Positions 18,290 through 26,287 of a DNA stretch of 37,371 nucleotides are shown in pieces; the first letter of the stretch is position 1, and each line of letters begins with the position of its first letter. The stretch is taken from assembly GCA_027020785.1 (NCBI GenBank), contig JALUVI010000153.1, positions 1 through 37,371 of the forward strand, in the 5' to 3' direction. Below the pieces are notes generated by a model. That model was not told the origin of the DNA, did not search any database, and saw nothing but the letters and a program-made list of their open reading frames with translations. The translations under genes and the position numbers were made by a program. The DNA is from Planctomycetota bacterium. GTDB lineage: Bacteria > Planctomycetota > UBA1135.

Positions 18290-18361
18290 GTGCACCGCTT
18301 CCATGCGTGGTCGTGGCCCGACGGGCCCGGGGTCTTCCCGGGCGCCGGGGTCGCTGGTTGA
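18290..18361 (+). CDS. trpL: trp operon leader peptide (attenuator)
   Basis: A 23-codon ORF, GTG to TGA, reading MHRFHAWSWP, then DGPGVFPGAGVAG with initiator Met in place of Val. Tryptophan codons are at positions 7 and 9 (18308-18310 and 18314-18316). Trp is rare in short random ORFs, and this one sits directly between the presumed promoter and an intrinsic terminator in front of trpE. The expected logic holds: a ribosome stalled at the Trp codons would cover the first hairpin arm (18325-18331), while one that reaches the stop would cover the second arm (18337-18350). No ribosome-binding site precedes the GTG, consistent with a leaderless start. The identification is inference from position, codons and structure. 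Confidence 0.7.
   Translation: MHRFHAWSWPDGPGVFPGAGVAG
18325..18350 (+). promoter_or_regulatory. trp attenuator 1:2 hairpin and antiterminator arm
   Basis: Arm 1 GCCCGGG (18325-18331) pairs with arm 2 CCCGGGC (18337-18343), a 7-bp stem with a 5-nt loop. Just after it, CCGGGG (18345-18350) can instead pair with CCCCGG (18388-18393), the upstream arm of the terminator. The two folds exclude each other, which is the classical attenuation arrangement. Pairing was read by eye; no folding energies were calculated. Confidence 0.55.
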
Positions 18362-18374
18362 CCTCGCCGCCCCT

Positions 18375-18420
18375 GGAAGCCCGCGGGCCCCGGTTTCCCA
18401 CCGGGGCCCGCTTCCTTTTT
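18375..18420 (+). terminator. Intrinsic terminator of the trp attenuator
   Basis: The arm CGGGCCCCGG (18384-18393) pairs perfectly with CCGGGGCCCG (18401-18410) across the 7-nt loop TTTCCCA. The stem extends by GGAAG (18375-18379) with CTTCC (18411-18415) past a 4-nt bulge, giving 15 bp in total. It is followed at once by TTTTT (18416-18420). It lies 14 nt after the leader peptide stop and 15 nt before the trpE ATG. This is the only stem in the window with a proper U-tract, and it lies before rather than after an operon, which supports regulation by premature termination. Confidence 0.85.
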
Positions 18421-18435
18421 CGGCCCGGAATGCCG

Positions 18436-19989
18436 ATGAGAACCCACTCCCCGATGCCCCCGCCCGCCCAACGCCCGATCGTCCTCGAGCGGTCGCGTCC
18501 CGAGGACGCGGACCACCACGGCCTCGTGTGGATGGTCCTCCCGGCCGACTTCCTGACCCCGGTGACGGCGTTCCTGCGGCTCCGAGCGGGAGGGCGTGAG
18601 CCCGGACTGTTGGAGTCCGCCGAGGGGCCGGAGCGGCTGGCCCGCCACTCGTTCCTGCCGTGCGACCCCGATGCCCGCCTCCTCGCCGACGAGGACGGTC
18701 GGGTCCAGGTCGAGGGAGTGCCGGGAGCCGACGGCGCCACGGAGGGGCCGCTCCTGGCCCGTCTCGTTGCGCTCGCCGCGCCTCGCGTCGCCGCTCCGCC
18801 GCCCGGCCTGCCGCCCTTCCTCGGGGGTTGGGTCGGGGCCCTCTCCTACACGTGGGCCGGAGAGCTCGAACCGCGCGTCGCAGCGGCCGCCCGCGCTGCC
18901 GGGCAGCGCCCGAGCGGCGAACCCATGGCCGACTTCCGGCGCTATCCGACCGTGGTCGCCTTCGACCACGCGGCACAGCGTCTCTACCTGGTGCGCCGCT
19001 GCCCCGAGGGCGGGACCGGGTTCCAGGACGCCATGACTCGGCTCGAGGGCATCGCCGAAGACCTCGCCCAGCCGGCTCCGCCGAGCTCCGCCTTCGAGGT
19101 CGGCTCTCTCGAACCCCGGAGCTCGCTCGACCGCGCCGGCTACGTCGCCGGGGTCGAGGCGCTGGCCGAGGCCATCCGCCAGGGCGAGGTCTTCCAGGCC
19201 GTGCTGGCGCGGCGCTTGGAGTGGGACTTCGTCGGAGATCCGTTCACGCTCTACCGCATGCTGCGTCTGACCAACCCGGCGCCGCACATGTTCTACTTCT
19301 CGTCCGGCGGCCGGACCCTGGTCGGTTCCTCGCCCGAGCGGCTGGTCTCGGTGACCGGACGCCGTGTCCAGAACCGGCCCATCGCCGGGACCCGCCCACG
19401 CCACGCCGTCGAGGCCGAGGACCGGCGGCTCGGCGCCGAGCTCCTGGCCGACGCCAAGGAACGCGCCGAGCACGACATGCTGGTGGACCTCGCCCGCAAC
19501 GACCTCGGCCGCATCGCCCGCACCGGCACGGTCGAGGTCGTGGAGCGCGCCGTCCTCGAGCGCTTCGCCCGCGTCCAGCACCTGGTGAGTCGGGTCGAGT
19601 GCGACCTCGCCGCGCCCTTCGGACCGCTGGACGCCCTGGCCGCCGCCTTCCCCGCTGGCACCGTGTCGGGGGCGCCCAAGGTCCGCGCCATGGAATTGCT
19701 CGCCGCCCTCGAGCCGGTCGCCCGCGGTGCCTACGCCGGCGCCTTCGGCTACCTCGACGACTACGGCAACCTGGACACCGCCATCGTGCTGCGCACCTTC
19801 GTCGCCAACCATGACGCACCCTCACCGGACGGGGGAAGGCACGAGGTCCGCGGCACGGTGGCCATCGGCGCCGGCGCCGGCATCGTCCACGATTCGCGCC
19901 CCGAGGCCGAGTTCCTCGAGACCGAGCACAAGGCGCGCGCCGTCGCCGAGGCCCTGGAGCTCGCTGCGCGCGAGGGAGACCTGCGATGA
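18436..19989 (+). CDS. trpE: Anthranilate synthase component I
   Basis: A 517-residue chorismate-using enzyme that makes anthranilate with ammonia from TrpG, the first step of tryptophan synthesis. The N-terminal domain carries LLESAEG (58-64), the element that binds feedback tryptophan in TrpE, so the enzyme is probably Trp-inhibited and is TrpE rather than PabB. The C-terminal catalytic domain shows GEVFQAVLARR, PIAGTRPR, DLARNDLGRIA, AFPAGTVSGAPKVRAME, GYLDDYGNLDTAIVLR and GAGIVHDSRPEAEF. The ATG at 18436 is favoured over the ATG at 18430 because GGAA (18427-18430) is then correctly spaced. It lies downstream of the attenuator terminator. Its stop overlaps the trpG ATG (ATGA), as expected for subunits made in equal amounts. 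Confidence 0.95.
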   Translation: MRTHSPMPPPAQRPIVLERSRPEDADHHGLVWMVLPADFLTPVTAFLRLRAGGREPGLLESAEGPERLARHSFLPCDPDARLLADEDGRVQVEGVPGADGATEGPLLARLVALAAPRVAAPPPGLPPFLGGWVGALSYTWAGELEPRVAAAARAAGQRPSGEPMADFRRYPTVVAFDHAAQRLYLVRRCPEGGTGFQDAMTRLEGIAEDLAQPAPPSSAFEVGSLEPRSSLDRAGYVAGVEALAEAIRQGEVFQAVLARRLEWDFVGDPFTLYRMLRLTNPAPHMFYFSSGGRTLVGSSPERLVSVTGRRVQNRPIAGTRPRHAVEAEDRRLGAELLADAKERAEHDMLVDLARNDLGRIARTGTVEVVERAVLERFARVQHLVSRVECDLAAPFGPLDALAAAFPAGTVSGAPKVRAMELLAALEPVARGAYAGAFGYLDDYGNLDTAIVLRTFVANHDAPSPDGGRHEVRGTVAIGAGAGIVHDSRPEAEFLETEHKARAVAEALELAAREGDLR

Positions 19990-20573
19990 TCCTCCTGCTC
20001 GACAACTACGACTCCTTCACCTGGAACCTCTACCAGGCACTGGCGGCGCGCGGCGCCGAGGTCGAGGTGGTCCGCAACGACGCCTGCAGCGTGGACGAGC
20101 TGCTCGCCGTCGGCCCGGTCGCGGTCGTCTCCTCGCCGGGGCCGGGGCGCCCCGAGGACGCCGGCGTCCTGCCGGAGCTGATCGCCCGCATCCCCGACGA
20201 GCTGCCGTTCCTCGGCGTGTGCCTCGGCCACCAGGCCCTGGTCCAGCACCACGGCGGACGCCTGGTCGTGGACGACGTTCCGGTCCACGGCAAGGCCTCG
20301 CTGGTCCATCACGAGGGTGCTCCTCTGTTCGCGGGTCTGCCTGAGCCCTTCCCCGCCGGCCGCTACCACTCGTTGCGGGCCGAACGCGAGAGCCTGCCCA
20401 CCATTCTGGAGCTCACCGCCTGGACCGAGGACGGCATCGTGATGGGGGTGAAGCACCGCGAGCGCCCGCACTGGGGCGTGCAGTTCCACCCCGAGTCCAT
20501 CCTCACCCCCCAGGGCGAGCGCCTGCTCGCCAACTTCCTCGACCTCGCCGGGCTGCCGGCGCCGCTTCCGTGA
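19986..20573 (+). CDS. trpG: Anthranilate synthase component II (glutamine amidotransferase)
   Basis: A 195-residue class-I glutamine amidotransferase that releases ammonia from glutamine for TrpE. N-terminal MILLLDNYDSFTWNLYQ is typical of TrpG/PabA. The nucleophile is Cys79 in FLGVCLGHQAL, and the other triad members are His168 and Glu170 in WGVQFHPES. The oxyanion loop SSPGPGRPEDAG (50-61) is normal. The ATG overlaps the trpE stop and the gene's own stop overlaps the trpD GTG. Sequence alone cannot exclude that it also serves a PabB elsewhere in the genome, as happens when only one copy exists; its place in the operon makes TrpG the primary role. Confidence 0.95.
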   Translation: MILLLDNYDSFTWNLYQALAARGAEVEVVRNDACSVDELLAVGPVAVVSSPGPGRPEDAGVLPELIARIPDELPFLGVCLGHQALVQHHGGRLVVDDVPVHGKASLVHHEGAPLFAGLPEPFPAGRYHSLRAERESLPTILELTAWTEDGIVMGVKHRERPHWGVQFHPESILTPQGERLLANFLDLAGLPAPLP

Positions 20574-21628
20574 ACGTCGCCGAGGCCCTGGACCGCGTCC
20601 GCGGCGGCGGCGTCCTGACCCGCGACGCATCGCGGGCGCTGTTCGCCGCCGTGCTGGCCGACCCCGGCGACGAGGAACTCCTGGGCGACCTCCTCACCGC
20701 CCTCGCCGCCCGCGGTGAGACCGCCGCCGAGATCCTCGGCGCCGCCGAGGCGATGCGGGGGGCGATGGTGCCCTTCCACGCCGCATCCGCGGCCGATGCC
20801 GTGGACACCTGCGGCACCGGCGGTGACGGCCTCGGCAGCTTCAACCTCTCGACCGCGGCCGCCCTGGTCGTGGCGGCCTGCGGCGTGCCCGTGGTCAAGC
20901 ACGGCAACCGCGCCGCGTCGTCGCGCTGCGGCAGCGCCGACCTCCTCGAGGCCGCAGGCGTGCGCCTCGCCCTGACCCCCGAAGCCGCCGCCGAAGTCCT
21001 CGAGCGCTGCGGCTTCGTCTTCCTCTTCGCCCCGGCCTTCCATCCCGCGCTCGGCCGCCTGGCCCCCCTGCGCCGCCGGCTCGGGGTGCGGACCATCTTC
21101 AACTTCCTGGGTCCCCTGTGCAATCCGGCGGGGGTGCGTCGGCAGCTCCTCGGTGTCTCGGCCGCCGACCGCCTCGACGACTACGCCGCCGTCCTCGCGG
21201 AGCTCGGCGTCTCCGCCGCTGCGGCGGTCCACGGCGCGGGCGGCGCCGACGAGCTGACCCTCGAGGGGCCCGCCGAAGTGCGTTGGGTCCTCCCCGGCGG
21301 AGTGACCGCCGAGCGCCTGGACGCCGGCGCCCTCGGGCTCGACGCCGCGCCGAACGCCGCGCTCCGCGGCGGCGACGCCGCGACCAACCTCGCGTTGCTT
21401 CGCTCCGTGCTCGACGGCGAGCCGGGACCGCTGCGCGACGCGGTGCTCCTGAACGCGGCGGCGGCCCTGGCCGTGGCCGGTTGTGGGACGACCCCCCCGG
21501 GGTCGGATCGGATCGCGTCCGAGCTGCAGCGCGCCGGCGAGGCCGTGGACTCGGGCCGCGCCGCCGCCGTCCTCGAGGAACTCGTTGCGGCGACCCGGGA
21601 GGTCGCGGCAGGAGGGAGCGCCCGATGA
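20570..21628 (+). CDS. trpD: Anthranilate phosphoribosyltransferase
   Basis: A 352-residue enzyme joining anthranilate to PRPP. The start is GTG at 20570, overlapping the trpG stop (GTGA). The PRPP-binding signature VDTCGTGGDGLGSFNLSTA is complete, followed by VVKHGNRAASSRCGSADLLE and, for the anthranilate site, LGVRTIFNFLGPLCNPAG. The GNRAASSRCGSAD stretch differs slightly from the usual GNRxVSSxSGSAD but keeps the functional positions. Length matches the family (about 340). It is not fused to trpG, unlike in some enterobacteria. Strong assignment. Confidence 0.95.
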   Translation: MNVAEALDRVRGGGVLTRDASRALFAAVLADPGDEELLGDLLTALAARGETAAEILGAAEAMRGAMVPFHAASAADAVDTCGTGGDGLGSFNLSTAAALVVAACGVPVVKHGNRAASSRCGSADLLEAAGVRLALTPEAAAEVLERCGFVFLFAPAFHPALGRLAPLRRRLGVRTIFNFLGPLCNPAGVRRQLLGVSAADRLDDYAAVLAELGVSAAAAVHGAGGADELTLEGPAEVRWVLPGGVTAERLDAGALGLDAAPNAALRGGDAATNLALLRSVLDGEPGPLRDAVLLNAAAALAVAGCGTTPPGSDRIASELQRAGEAVDSGRAAAVLEELVAATREVAAGGSAR

Positions 21629-23034
21629 GCGCGCCGGTCCTGCCCGGACGTCTCGGCCCGATCGTCCGCGACGTCGCCCGCCGCGCCGCGGCCCGCCGCG
21701 CCGAGTCTCCGCTCGCTGCGCTGCGTCGCGAAGTGCGTCCCGAACCCGCCCGGCGCCAGCGCTTCCTCGACGCTCTCCTCGCCGGCCCGGGCCCGGGCGT
21801 GATCGCCGAGTGCAAGCGGCGTTCGCCCTCCGCCGGAGACCTCGCTCCCGGAGTGGACCTCGCAGAACGCGCTGCCGCCTACGCCCGCGGCGGGGCTTCC
21901 AGCCTCTCGGTGCTGACCGAGGAAGACCACTTCGCCGGTTCTCTCGCCGACCTCCGCGCCGTGGGCACCACGCTGCCGCGCTTGCGCAAGGACTTCCTCC
22001 TCGACGAGGGCATGGTCCTGGAATCGGCCGCGGCCGGCGCCGACGCCGTGCTGCTCCTCGCCTGCGTGCTCGACGACGCCCGCCTCGCCGAGCTCCGCGC
22101 CCTCGCGGGCGAGCTGGGGCTCGCCGTCCTGCTCGAGGTCCACGACGAGGCCGAGCTCGACCGCGCCCTGGCCGTCTCGCCCGACCTGCTCGGGGTCAAC
22201 GCCCGCGACCTGACGACCTTCCGCGTCGACCCAGAACGAGCCGCCGAGTTGCTGGCCCGGGTCCCGGACGCCGTCCCCGCGGTCGCCGAGAGCGGCATCC
22301 GCTCCGCCGCCGACGTCCGACGCGCCGCCGCCGCGGGGGCCCGTGCCGTCCTGGTCGGCGAGACCCTGATGCGCGCGCCGCGGCCCGACGCCGTGCTTCG
22401 CGGCTGGCGCTCACAGTTCGCGCCGCCGCGCACCAAGGTCTGCGGCCTGACGCGCGAGCAGGACGTCGCCGCCGCCGTCGCCGCCGGCGCCGACGCCGTC
22501 GGTTTGGTGTTCGCCCCCGCCTCGCCGCGCGTCGTCACCCCCACGCGGGGCGCGGCGCTCGCTGCGGTCGCCTCCGACGCGTTGGTGGTCGGCGTCTTCG
22601 CCGGGGTCACCCGCGGCGAGGCCGAGCGCATCGCCGCCGAGGTCGGCCTGCACGCGGTCCAGCTCTGCGGCGACGAACGACCCGCGGACTTCGCCGACTT
22701 CCCCCTGCCGGTGTGGCGTCGCCTCCCCGTGGACGCCGTCACCGGGCCGCGCGAGGCCGCGGCGTGGCGCGACGTCGCGGCCCTGTTCGTGCTCGACCAT
22801 CCCGCCGCCGCCGGGGGGACCGGCCGCCGCGTCGAGCTCGAGGTCGCCGCCCGCCTCGCCGCCGACCTCCCCTGCCTGCTGGCCGGGGGCCTCGACGCTG
22901 CGGCCCTTCCCGCAGCGGCCGCCGCGGGAGCGCTGGGCTTCGACGCCTCCTCCGCCCTCGAGTCCGCTCCCGGGCGCAAGGACCCGGAGCGGGTCCGCGC
23001 CTTCGTCCGAACCGCCCATGAGCTCCTCGCCTGA
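21625..23034 (+). CDS. trpCF: Fused indole-3-glycerol phosphate synthase / phosphoribosylanthranilate isomerase
   Basis: A 469-residue bifunctional protein with two TIM barrels covering consecutive pathway steps. TrpC (about residues 1-265) shows VIAECKRRSPSAGDL, LSVLTEEDHF, LRKDFLLDEGMV, LLEVHDEAEL, LGVNARDLTTF and AVAESGIRSA, including the catalytic Lys and Glu residues. TrpF (about 270-469) starts with KVCGLTREQD, where Cys273 is the expected general base. LDHPAAAGGTG supplies the general acid Asp and the phosphate loop, and FDASSALESAPGRKDPERV ends the barrel. The family's QLHGDE appears here as QLCGDE (Cys348). The gene order C-then-F is the same as in E. coli. It starts with ATGA overlapping the trpD stop and overlaps trpB by 17 nt. 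A double name is used because both activities are encoded. Confidence 0.93.
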   Translation: MSAPVLPGRLGPIVRDVARRAAARRAESPLAALRREVRPEPARRQRFLDALLAGPGPGVIAECKRRSPSAGDLAPGVDLAERAAAYARGGASSLSVLTEEDHFAGSLADLRAVGTTLPRLRKDFLLDEGMVLESAAAGADAVLLLACVLDDARLAELRALAGELGLAVLLEVHDEAELDRALAVSPDLLGVNARDLTTFRVDPERAAELLARVPDAVPAVAESGIRSAADVRRAAAAGARAVLVGETLMRAPRPDAVLRGWRSQFAPPRTKVCGLTREQDVAAAVAAGADAVGLVFAPASPRVVTPTRGAALAAVASDALVVGVFAGVTRGEAERIAAEVGLHAVQLCGDERPADFADFPLPVWRRLPVDAVTGPREAAAWRDVAALFVLDHPAAAGGTGRRVELEVAARLAADLPCLLAGGLDAAALPAAAAAGALGFDASSALESAPGRKDPERVRAFVRTAHELLA

Positions 23035-24247
23035 CCCCGTCTTCCTCCACGACGCACCCGGCCCGGGTTGGTTCGGGCCTTGGGGCGGGCGCTTCGCCCC
23101 CGAGACGTTGGTCGCGAACCTCGAGGAGCTGGAAGCTGCGTGGCACGACTTCCGCAGCGACCCGGCGGCGCGCGAGGAGTGGGACGCCGTCCTGCGCGAC
23201 TTCGCCGGCCGGCCCACTCCGCTGTTCCCGGCGCGTCGGCTCGGCGCCGAACTCGGCGTGGAGCTCTGGCTCAAGCGCGAGGACCTGCTCCACACCGGCG
23301 CGCACAAGCTCAACAACGCGCTCGGCCAGGCGCTGATCGCGCGCCGCATGGGCAAGACCCGCATCCTCGCCGAGACCGGCGCCGGCCAGCACGGCGTCGC
23401 CACGGCGACCGCATGCGCCCTGCTGGGTTTGGAATGCGTGGTCTACATGGGCGCGGTGGACGCCGCGCGCCAGGCGCCGAACGTCGAGCGCATGGAGCTC
23501 CTCGGCGCGCGCATCGAACTGGTCGAGGATGGCCAGACCACGCTCAAGGATGCGGTCAACGCCGCCCTGCGCGCCTGGGTCGGCGACCCCGAGGCGCACT
23601 ACCTGCTCGGCAGCGCCCTCGGTCCGCATCCCTTCCCGACCATCGTCGCCGGTCTGCAGGAGGTCATCGGCCGCGAGGCCCGCGCCCAGGTCCTCGACCA
23701 GGCGGGCGCCCTCCCGGACCTCGCCGTCGCTTGCGTCGGCGGCGGCTCCAACGCCATCGGGCTGTTCCGCGGCTTCCTCGACGACCCGGTGGAACTGGTC
23801 GGCGTCGAAGCCGGCGGCACCGGGACCTCGCCGGGCCTCCACGCCGCCCGCTTCTCCGGCGAGGGCGGCGCTCCGGGCGTACTGCACGGCTGCCACACCC
23901 GAGTGTTGCAGGACGCGGCCGGACAGGTGCTGCCGACGCACAGCATCAGCGCCGGGCTCGACTACCCCGCGGTCGGGCCCGAGCACGCCGAGCTCGCCCG
24001 CACCGGGCGCGCCCGCTACGTCGCCGCTGGGGACGACGAAGCCCTGGACGCCTTCCTGCGGCTGACCCGCACCGAGGGCATCCTGCCGGCGCTCGAGAGC
24101 TCCCACGCCCTGGCCTGGGTGCTGCGGGAGCGCACCGCGGGCCGTCTGGCCGACGGCCTGCGCATCGTCGTCAACCTTTCCGGCCGCGGCGACAAGGACC
24201 TCCACACCGTGCTCGCGCGGCTGCGCCGCGGGGAGGAGGAGTCGTGA
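23018..24247 (+). CDS. trpB: Tryptophan synthase beta chain
   Basis: A 409-residue PLP enzyme that joins indole and serine. The PLP lysine is Lys97 in HTGAHKLNN, the catalytic Glu is Glu119 in AETGAGQHG, and the phosphate-binding loop is CVGGGSNAIGLF. GRFAPETLV (25-33) near the N-terminus and the overall length identify the standard TrpB1 type that works with TrpA. The ATG at 23018 lies inside the end of trpCF (17-nt overlap) and gives a normal N-terminus. The stop overlaps the trpA GTG. Confidence 0.96.
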   Translation: MSSSPDPVFLHDAPGPGWFGPWGGRFAPETLVANLEELEAAWHDFRSDPAAREEWDAVLRDFAGRPTPLFPARRLGAELGVELWLKREDLLHTGAHKLNNALGQALIARRMGKTRILAETGAGQHGVATATACALLGLECVVYMGAVDAARQAPNVERMELLGARIELVEDGQTTLKDAVNAALRAWVGDPEAHYLLGSALGPHPFPTIVAGLQEVIGREARAQVLDQAGALPDLAVACVGGGSNAIGLFRGFLDDPVELVGVEAGGTGTSPGLHAARFSGEGGAPGVLHGCHTRVLQDAAGQVLPTHSISAGLDYPAVGPEHAELARTGRARYVAAGDDEALDAFLRLTRTEGILPALESSHALAWVLRERTAGRLADGLRIVVNLSGRGDKDLHTVLARLRRGEEES

Positions 24248-25023
24248 GCCGCTTCGCCTCCGGCCTGCGCGGTCTCGCCCCCTTCGTGATGGCGGGAGAC
24301 GGCGGCCTCGACCTCCTGCCCGACCTGCTCCACGGGCTCGAGGCGGAAGGCGTCGCCGCGGTCGAAGTCGGCCTGCCCTTTGGCGACCCCATCGCCGACG
24401 GTCCCGAACTGCAGGCCGCGGCCGCGCGCGCGCTCGCCGCCGGCGCCGACCTGGACGGCGTCCTCGCCCGCGTCGCCGCCTACCGCGCGGCCGGCGGCGG
24501 TCTCCCGCTGGCGCTCATGTCGTACCTGAACCCGCTGTTGCGCCCCGGCTTCGCCGCCGCCTGTCGCGCCGCGCGTGATGCGGGCTGCGACGCCCTGGTG
24601 ATCCCCGACGCGCCGCTGGACGCGGCCCCCTCGCTGACCACGACTGCGGCGGAAGCAGGGCTCGGCGTCGTCGGCTTCGTCGCTCCGACCACGCCGCCTT
24701 CGCGCGCCGCTGCCGTGACGCTCGCCAGCACCGCCTTCGTCTACGTGGTCGGTCGGGTCGGGGTGACGGGTGCGGCGACCCGACTCGACGGCGACCTCGA
24801 CGCCCTGCTCGCGGCGGTCCGCTCCGCAGCACGGGTCCCCGTGGCCCTCGGATTCGGGTTGCGGGACGCGAGCACCGTCGCCGCTGCCCTGGAGCGCGCC
24901 GACCTCGCCATCGTCGGCTCGGCGCTGGTCCAGCACGTGCACCACGCCGCCGAGGCCGGCGGGGACCGGGTAGCCTCGGCGCGCTCCTTCGTCCGCTCCC
25001 TCCTCGCTCCCACCCGACGATGA
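24244..25023 (+). CDS. trpA: Tryptophan synthase alpha chain
   Basis: A 259-residue TIM barrel that splits indole-3-glycerol phosphate and channels indole to TrpB. The catalytic Glu41 (AVEVGLPF) and Asp52 (GDPIADGPE) keep the same 11-residue spacing as E. coli Glu49 and Asp60. VYVVGRVGVTGA and VALGFGLRD are the phosphate-site loops. It starts with GTG overlapping the trpB stop (GTGA). It completes the pathway genes; the following gene again overlaps by 4 nt, so the transcript does not end here. Confidence 0.95.
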   Translation: MSRFASGLRGLAPFVMAGDGGLDLLPDLLHGLEAEGVAAVEVGLPFGDPIADGPELQAAAARALAAGADLDGVLARVAAYRAAGGGLPLALMSYLNPLLRPGFAAACRAARDAGCDALVIPDAPLDAAPSLTTTAAEAGLGVVGFVAPTTPPSRAAAVTLASTAFVYVVGRVGVTGAATRLDGDLDALLAAVRSAARVPVALGFGLRDASTVAAALERADLAIVGSALVQHVHHAAEAGGDRVASARSFVRSLLAPTRR

Positions 25024-25253
25024 CCGACCTCCCCGAACGCGTCCAGCTGCGCCGACTCGACCTCGCCCTCCTCGCCCTGGTCGAGGAGCGCGCCCGCATC
25101 CGCGCCGCCCTGCCCGCCGCCGACCCCGCGCGTCGCGCCGCGGTGGGGGACCTCCTGCGGCGCCACTGCGGCGACCTTCCGACCGAGTCGGTGGAGCGTC
25201 TCTTCCGCCTCCTCGACGACGCCTGCGACGCAGCGGAGGAGGGGGTGTCGTGA
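25020..25253 (+). CDS. Small chorismate-mutase-like (AroQ-type) protein, probably regulatory
   Basis: A 77-residue all-helical protein. The first helix, VQLRRLDLALLALVEERARI, matches the AroQ pattern LRxxIDxxDxxLLxLLxxR, including the two Arg residues that hold chorismate carboxylates. The expected Lys after helix 1 is missing (ALPAADPARR), the middle segment is shortened, and the last helix (PTESVERLFRLLDDACD) is only loosely similar. It may therefore be inactive or weak. It starts at ATGA on the trpA stop and its own stop overlaps the DAHP synthase GTG. In Bacillus-type enzymes an AroQ domain is fused to DAHP synthase as an allosteric module; a separate subunit doing the same here is inference. 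It could also be a true minimal mutase. Confidence 0.6.
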   Translation: MTDLPERVQLRRLDLALLALVEERARIRAALPAADPARRAAVGDLLRRHCGDLPTESVERLFRLLDDACDAAEEGVS

Positions 25254-26287
25254 TCGTCCGCTTCACCCCCTCGGCGGTCGCGCACGCGGTCCAGGAGGTC
25301 GTTGCCGAGCTCGAGCGCTCCGGCGCCCGGGTCTGGCGCTCCACCGAATCGGCCCGCCCCATCGTGGCCTCGGCCGGCGGTGGGGGCGACGACCTCGCCG
25401 CCGCCCTGGCCGACCGCCCCGAGGTCGAGGAGGTGGTCGCGCCGCCCGGGGGGCTTCGCCTCGCGGCCCGCGCCTTCCGCGAATCGCCGACCCGGGTCCG
25501 CGTCGGGCGCGGCCCGGGCGCCGTCGTCATCGGCGGCCCCGAGGTCCCGGTCATCGCCGGTCCCTGTTCGGTGGAGGGGCGCGACTTCATGACCGAGGTC
25601 GCCGCCGCCGTGGCCGCCGGAGGAGCGCGCATCCTCCGCGGCGGCGCGTTCAAGCCGCGTACTTCGCCCTACTCCTTCCAGGGCTTCGGCGTGGAGGGGC
25701 TGGCGCAGCTGGTCGAGGCCGGCCGCGCCCACGGTCTGCCGGTCTGCGCCGAGATCATGGACGCGGCCCACCTGCCCGCCTTCCTCGATCACGACGTGGA
25801 CCTGCTCCAGGTCGGCGCGCGCAACTCCCAGAACTTCACCCTGCTCAAGGCGATCGCCGCGGCCGGGCGTCCGGTCCTCTTGAAGCGTGGCCTGGCGATG
25901 ACCCTCGACGAGTGGCTGCAGTCGGCCGAGTACCTGATGGCCCACGGCTGCGACCAGGTGGTGCTGTGCGAGCGCGGCATCCGCACCTTCGAGACCGCGA
26001 CACGCAACACCCTCGACCTCACCGTCCTGCCGGTGCTCCGCGAGCGCACGCACCTCCCGGTGGTGGTGGACCCTGCGCACGCGGTGGGCATCGCTCGCTT
26101 CATCCCGCCGCTGGCCCGCGCCGCCGTGGCCTGCGGCGCCGACGGCCTCACGGTGGAAGTGCATCCCCGGCCCGAGCAGGCGCGGAGCGACGGCCCGCAG
26201 GCGCTCCTGCCGGCGGAGCTGGCGAGCCTGGTCGCCGAGACCCGCATCCTGGCCGCCCTGACCCCGCGGGCGGGGAGGAGCGGATGA
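25250..26287 (+). CDS. aroF: 3-deoxy-7-phosphoheptulonate (DAHP) synthase, type I-beta
   Basis: A 345-residue enzyme condensing phosphoenolpyruvate and erythrose-4-phosphate, the first step of the shikimate pathway. An N-terminal ferredoxin-like regulatory domain (about residues 1-75), as in Thermotoga-type enzymes, precedes the barrel. Barrel motifs are VIAGPCSVEG (101-110, metal-binding Cys106), AFKPRTSPYSFQG (133-145), LQVGARNSQNF, LLKRGLAMTLDEW, LCERGIRTFE, VVDPAHAVG and GLTVEVHPRP. The start is GTG overlapping the upstream small gene. Placing it in the trp operon means that low tryptophan would raise chorismate supply together with its use. The symbol follows common practice for this family. 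Confidence 0.93.
   Translation: MIVRFTPSAVAHAVQEVVAELERSGARVWRSTESARPIVASAGGGGDDLAAALADRPEVEEVVAPPGGLRLAARAFRESPTRVRVGRGPGAVVIGGPEVPVIAGPCSVEGRDFMTEVAAAVAAGGARILRGGAFKPRTSPYSFQGFGVEGLAQLVEAGRAHGLPVCAEIMDAAHLPAFLDHDVDLLQVGARNSQNFTLLKAIAAAGRPVLLKRGLAMTLDEWLQSAEYLMAHGCDQVVLCERGIRTFETATRNTLDLTVLPVLRERTHLPVVVDPAHAVGIARFIPPLARAAVACGADGLTVEVHPRPEQARSDGPQALLPAELASLVAETRILAALTPRAGRSG

Noticed and set aside
18303-18430. An alternative ATG-started leader frame (18303) before trpE
   Set aside because: It has no Trp codons, and does not end between the attenuator arms.
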